DNA of 6,569 bases from Bacillota bacterium. Its GTDB lineage: Bacteria > Bacillota > Clostridia > Acetivibrionales > DTU013. Position numbers and translations under genes: made by a program. Position 1 is the stretch's first letter. Every line of letters begins with the position of its first letter. This document shows positions 5,401 to 6,569 of the stretch, piece after piece. The notes beneath the pieces are model-generated. The model made no database searches. It worked only from the letters and a program-made list of their open reading frames with translations, and had not been told where the DNA came from. The stretch lies in the NCBI GenBank assembly GCA_023415815.1, contig JAEZJL010000029.1, forward strand, positions 1 to 6,569, written 5' to 3'.

Positions 5401-6569
5401 AGCATCGCTTCAGGCTTGACCCGCTGATCATAGCTGCGAATCCGCCATTAAAAGCGTATCCCAGGACATCGCCTGACGCATGGCAGTTTTCAAGGCTGCT
5501 GTCATAAATGTGTCCCGCAAATCCTCCTGCCCCTGCTAAGTTTGCACTGTCAAGGGTGCCTGACGCATGGCAGTTGATTGCCCTGACGTTTGTAAGCCGT
5601 GCCCCAAAGCCTCCAAAGCCGTGGCTCGCTGCAGAATCCACATAACCGGTATCTATGCCCAGTTCGTTGATATCCACTGAGGCATTGCAGTTTTCAAACA
5701 GCACATAACCCCTTGGCGTAGTTGCTCCGGTTACATATGAGATAAAACCGCCGATAGCGGTAGCGCCCAGCATGCCCTCTATTTTCCCCTGAATGACGCC
5801 CGCTGAATAACTGTTTCGAATCGTAATATCTCCGGTGGTCTGAGCTTCGCCGGCTATCCCGATCAAACCTCCTGTCACTACTCCATAACGACTGACAATC
5901 AAGCTCAGGTCCGATGTGGAGCAGCCGTCGACGACTAGGGGCCGTGTGCCGGAGTTCTGTAATTCACCCGCCAGTCCTCCGCATTTAGACATAAAAAACA
6001 AAATAGGAGGGGAATATTCGTCTCCGGGAGACTTGACGGCGTCTATACGCATATTCTTTACCTGTGTGTCCGTTATCTCCCCGCCGTTCAGCAGCCCCAC
6101 AACGCCCCCTATATTTCTCCTGTCCCTGTCAAAATCATAGACATCGGATAAATTTTCCGCCGTCATTTGAAAGCCGTTCAGCTCCAGCCCCCGGAACGCC
6201 GTGTCGGCCGCCTTTCCCACGAAGCCTCCGATAAAGCTCCTGATATTGCCGTCCGCACTTGAGCTTTCATCAAAATCAAACCGGACGTTTGTTACGGTGC
6301 ATGCTTCTATGGACGCCCCAACGGCTTCACCGGCCAGCGCCCCCGTCCTGGAGGAGGCGGTGAGGCTCGCGCCGTTAATGGCCGCGTCCGTGATGAGGGC
6401 GCCGTTTCCAAGCACTGAGAACAAGCCTTGCAGCTCCTTGTCCCTGTCGATGGTGAGATTGGATATTTCAAAGCCGTTTCCGTCGAAGGCGCCGGTGAAG
6501 GGAGCTGCGGTATCTGCGCCCAAATCATAGCCGACGGGCACAAAATTATCGCCGGCAAGGTCTATGCCG
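2432..6569 (-). CDS. Very large SLH-anchored surface protein with beta-helix, Calx-beta and fibronectin type III domains (5' partial)
   Basis: The frame is open from the right edge to TAA at 2434-2432, so the N-terminus and any signal peptide are outside. Residues are numbered from the GTG at 6541, which is not the start: the codons before it read GIDLAGDNF and continue the repeat fold. Order of parts: GLUG-like beta-helix repeats to about residue 500, with many GG-F/L/V-x-G turns, closing with SYWN and FTGWD motifs; cadherin-like beta-sandwich (538-633); Calx-beta (635-748), with calcium-type acidic residues in a SENGG start and an IITDD...EGNE segment; two fibronectin type III domains (752-842, 843-930); a short linker; an unnamed beta-rich region (951-1179); and three SLH domains (about 1180-1362) with ITRAE, ITREQ and ITRAE motifs. 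SLH triplets bind pyruvylated secondary cell wall polymer, so the protein is presumably secreted and held on the wall, perhaps as an adhesin or S-layer-associated protein. No catalytic domain is visible, and its ligand is unknown. Confidence 0.95.
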   Translation of the reverse strand, partial: GIDLAGDNFVPVGYDLGADTAAPFTGAFDGNGFEISNLTIDRDKELQGLFSVLGNGALITDAAINGASLTASSRTGALAGEAVGASIEACTVTNVRFDFDESSSADGNIRSFIGGFVGKAADTAFRGLELNGFQMTAENLSDVYDFDRDRRNIGGVVGLLNGGEITDTQVKNMRIDAVKSPGDEYSPPILFFMSKCGGLAGELQNSGTRPLVVDGCSTSDLSLIVSRYGVVTGGLIGIAGEAQTTGDITIRNSYSAGVIQGKIEGMLGATAIGGFISYVTGATTPRGYVLFENCNASVDINELGIDTGYVDSAASHGFGGFGARLTNVRAINCHASGTLDSANLAGAGGFAGHIYDSSLENCHASGDVLGYAFNGGFAAMISGSSLKRCCATGDVQANSGNGVGPIVFGCGGFAYSISADISDCYYSGDIGGAGSFVIGGFALTLNGQITNVYTSGSVTGDSNIFTFAQNINPAASITSSYWNQTANPSGVAAASGTGDIRGAAAAELMQKATFTGWDISGSADSARTIWKIEEARSFPYFFEPSGDAVLSGLELSSGTLSPAFAGDICEYAASVDNSVSSLTLTPTVNEAHATVTVNGMPVTSGSASDAVGLSVGGNTITVEVTAQDGSKTAYTVTVLRAAPSRRGSLAFGSAAYTVSENGGSVTITVCRTGGSDGSVSADYTAGGGTAAAGSDYASAGGTLTFADGETEKAFDIIITDDAVYEGNETVGLTLGNAGGGAVLGEPGTAVLTIEDNEAAQPSAPVIRSAAAGNGQVTVSWDEVPDSMSYNVYSSTASGIYATTPTAIVAGGVYSYDITGLANGTHYFFVVTAVNQGGESAYSNEAGATPITVPGAPANVTAADGNREAVVSFAAPADNGGSPITGYTVTSSPGNITTTGAAAAITVTGLTNGTAYTFTVQAVNAAGPGPASAASNAVTPHAPTGQDHEEKPPAKTANPGRDGVEILINGKSETAATATTTLEGGKTVTRVVLDDKKVEEKLRQEGSNAVITIPVINSADVVIGVLNGQTVKNMENKEAVLEIRTGQITYTLPASQIDIDAVSEQLGKQVELKDITVNIKISEPAAEIVKMMEETSEKSGCRLVVRPVEFEITCSSGSKSVEISKFNAYVERLIAIPEGIDPSKITTGIVLNPDGTFSHVPTEITVIDNRYYAKINSLTDSSYSVIWNPITFTDVEGHWAREAVNDMGSRLVISGVGGDSFEPGRDITRAEFAAVAVRALGLMRPGTGKDAFNDVTKASWYYDAVSIAYENGIISGYGNAEFGPEDRITREQAMAIIARTMDITGLKIKLEAGEAEKLLEGFTDSAGAADYAKGSIAACIKAGIVTGRGGNLIVPKDNITRAEAAAMIQRLLKKSDLID
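2435..3004 (-). other. Three SLH cell-wall anchoring domains
   Basis: Each unit begins with an F-(T/N)-D motif, and the first two have the usual tryptophan shortly after (GHWA, SWYY). Each then has a G-(I/V/L)-(I/V)-(S/T)-G segment and ends in an ITR-(A/E)-(E/Q) motif (residues 1217-1221, 1278-1282, 1349-1353). Three such units make the pseudo-trimeric fold that holds proteins to pyruvylated wall polymer. The third lacks the tryptophan (AADYA) and is the most divergent. Placement at the extreme C-terminus is one of the two usual arrangements. Confidence 0.92.
5042..6569 (-). repeat. GLUG-type beta-helix repeat region inside the surface-protein gene
   Basis: Within the surface protein, a GG-(F/V/L)-x-(G/A) turn recurs at residues 105, 145, 188, 224, 264, 310, 339, 366, 402 and 430, and an N-C-x-A-S-G-D-V-like strand recurs in most intervals. 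Unit length varies from 27 to 46 residues, so these are degenerate protein repeats, not DNA tandem repeats. The pattern and its SYWN/FTGWD closing segment match GLUG-motif regions of bacterial surface proteins, which are expected to fold as right-handed parallel beta-helices. More repeats probably lie beyond the window. Confidence 0.75.

Overview
The window looks like chromosomal DNA of a Gram-positive, Firmicutes-type bacterium, probably a clostridial or Paenibacillus-like lineage. The support is a surface protein ending in three SLH (S-layer homology) domains, AGGAG-type ribosome binding sites, and a GGGGAC-type inverted repeat of a kind I recall from Clostridia. The lineage is inference; no rRNA or other marker gene is present.

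Layout. (1) Positions 1-162, minus strand: the first 54 codons of a beta-ketoacyl synthase that begins a polyketide-synthase-like protein; the rest lies off the left edge. (2) Positions 163-682: a 520-base AT-rich divergent intergenic region with several inverted repeats and candidate promoters but no credible gene. (3) Positions 683-2197, plus strand: a complete haem catalase of 504 residues with catalytic His106, distal Asn179 and haem-ligand Tyr389. It has a proline-rich N-terminal extension and several substitutions at normally invariant positions. (4) Positions 2186-2431: a short convergent gap holding a hairpin over the catalase stop codon, a compact REP/MITE-like inverted-repeat element, and a strong 13-bp stem-loop that probably ends transcription. 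(5) Positions 2432-6569, minus strand: the C-terminal 1378 or more residues of a very large secreted surface protein. In order it carries GLUG-type beta-helix repeats, a cadherin-like beta-sandwich, a Calx-beta domain, two fibronectin type III domains, an unnamed beta-rich domain and three SLH domains. Its true start lies beyond the right edge.

The three genes do not form one operon: the synthase and catalase diverge from the AT-rich spacer, and the catalase and surface protein converge on the terminator. A functional link is possible only between the synthase and catalase through shared control, and nothing here proves it. I found no demonstrably new system. The points most worth following up are the atypical catalase, the structured repeat after it, the cysteine ladder in the beta-helix and the unnamed pre-SLH domain.
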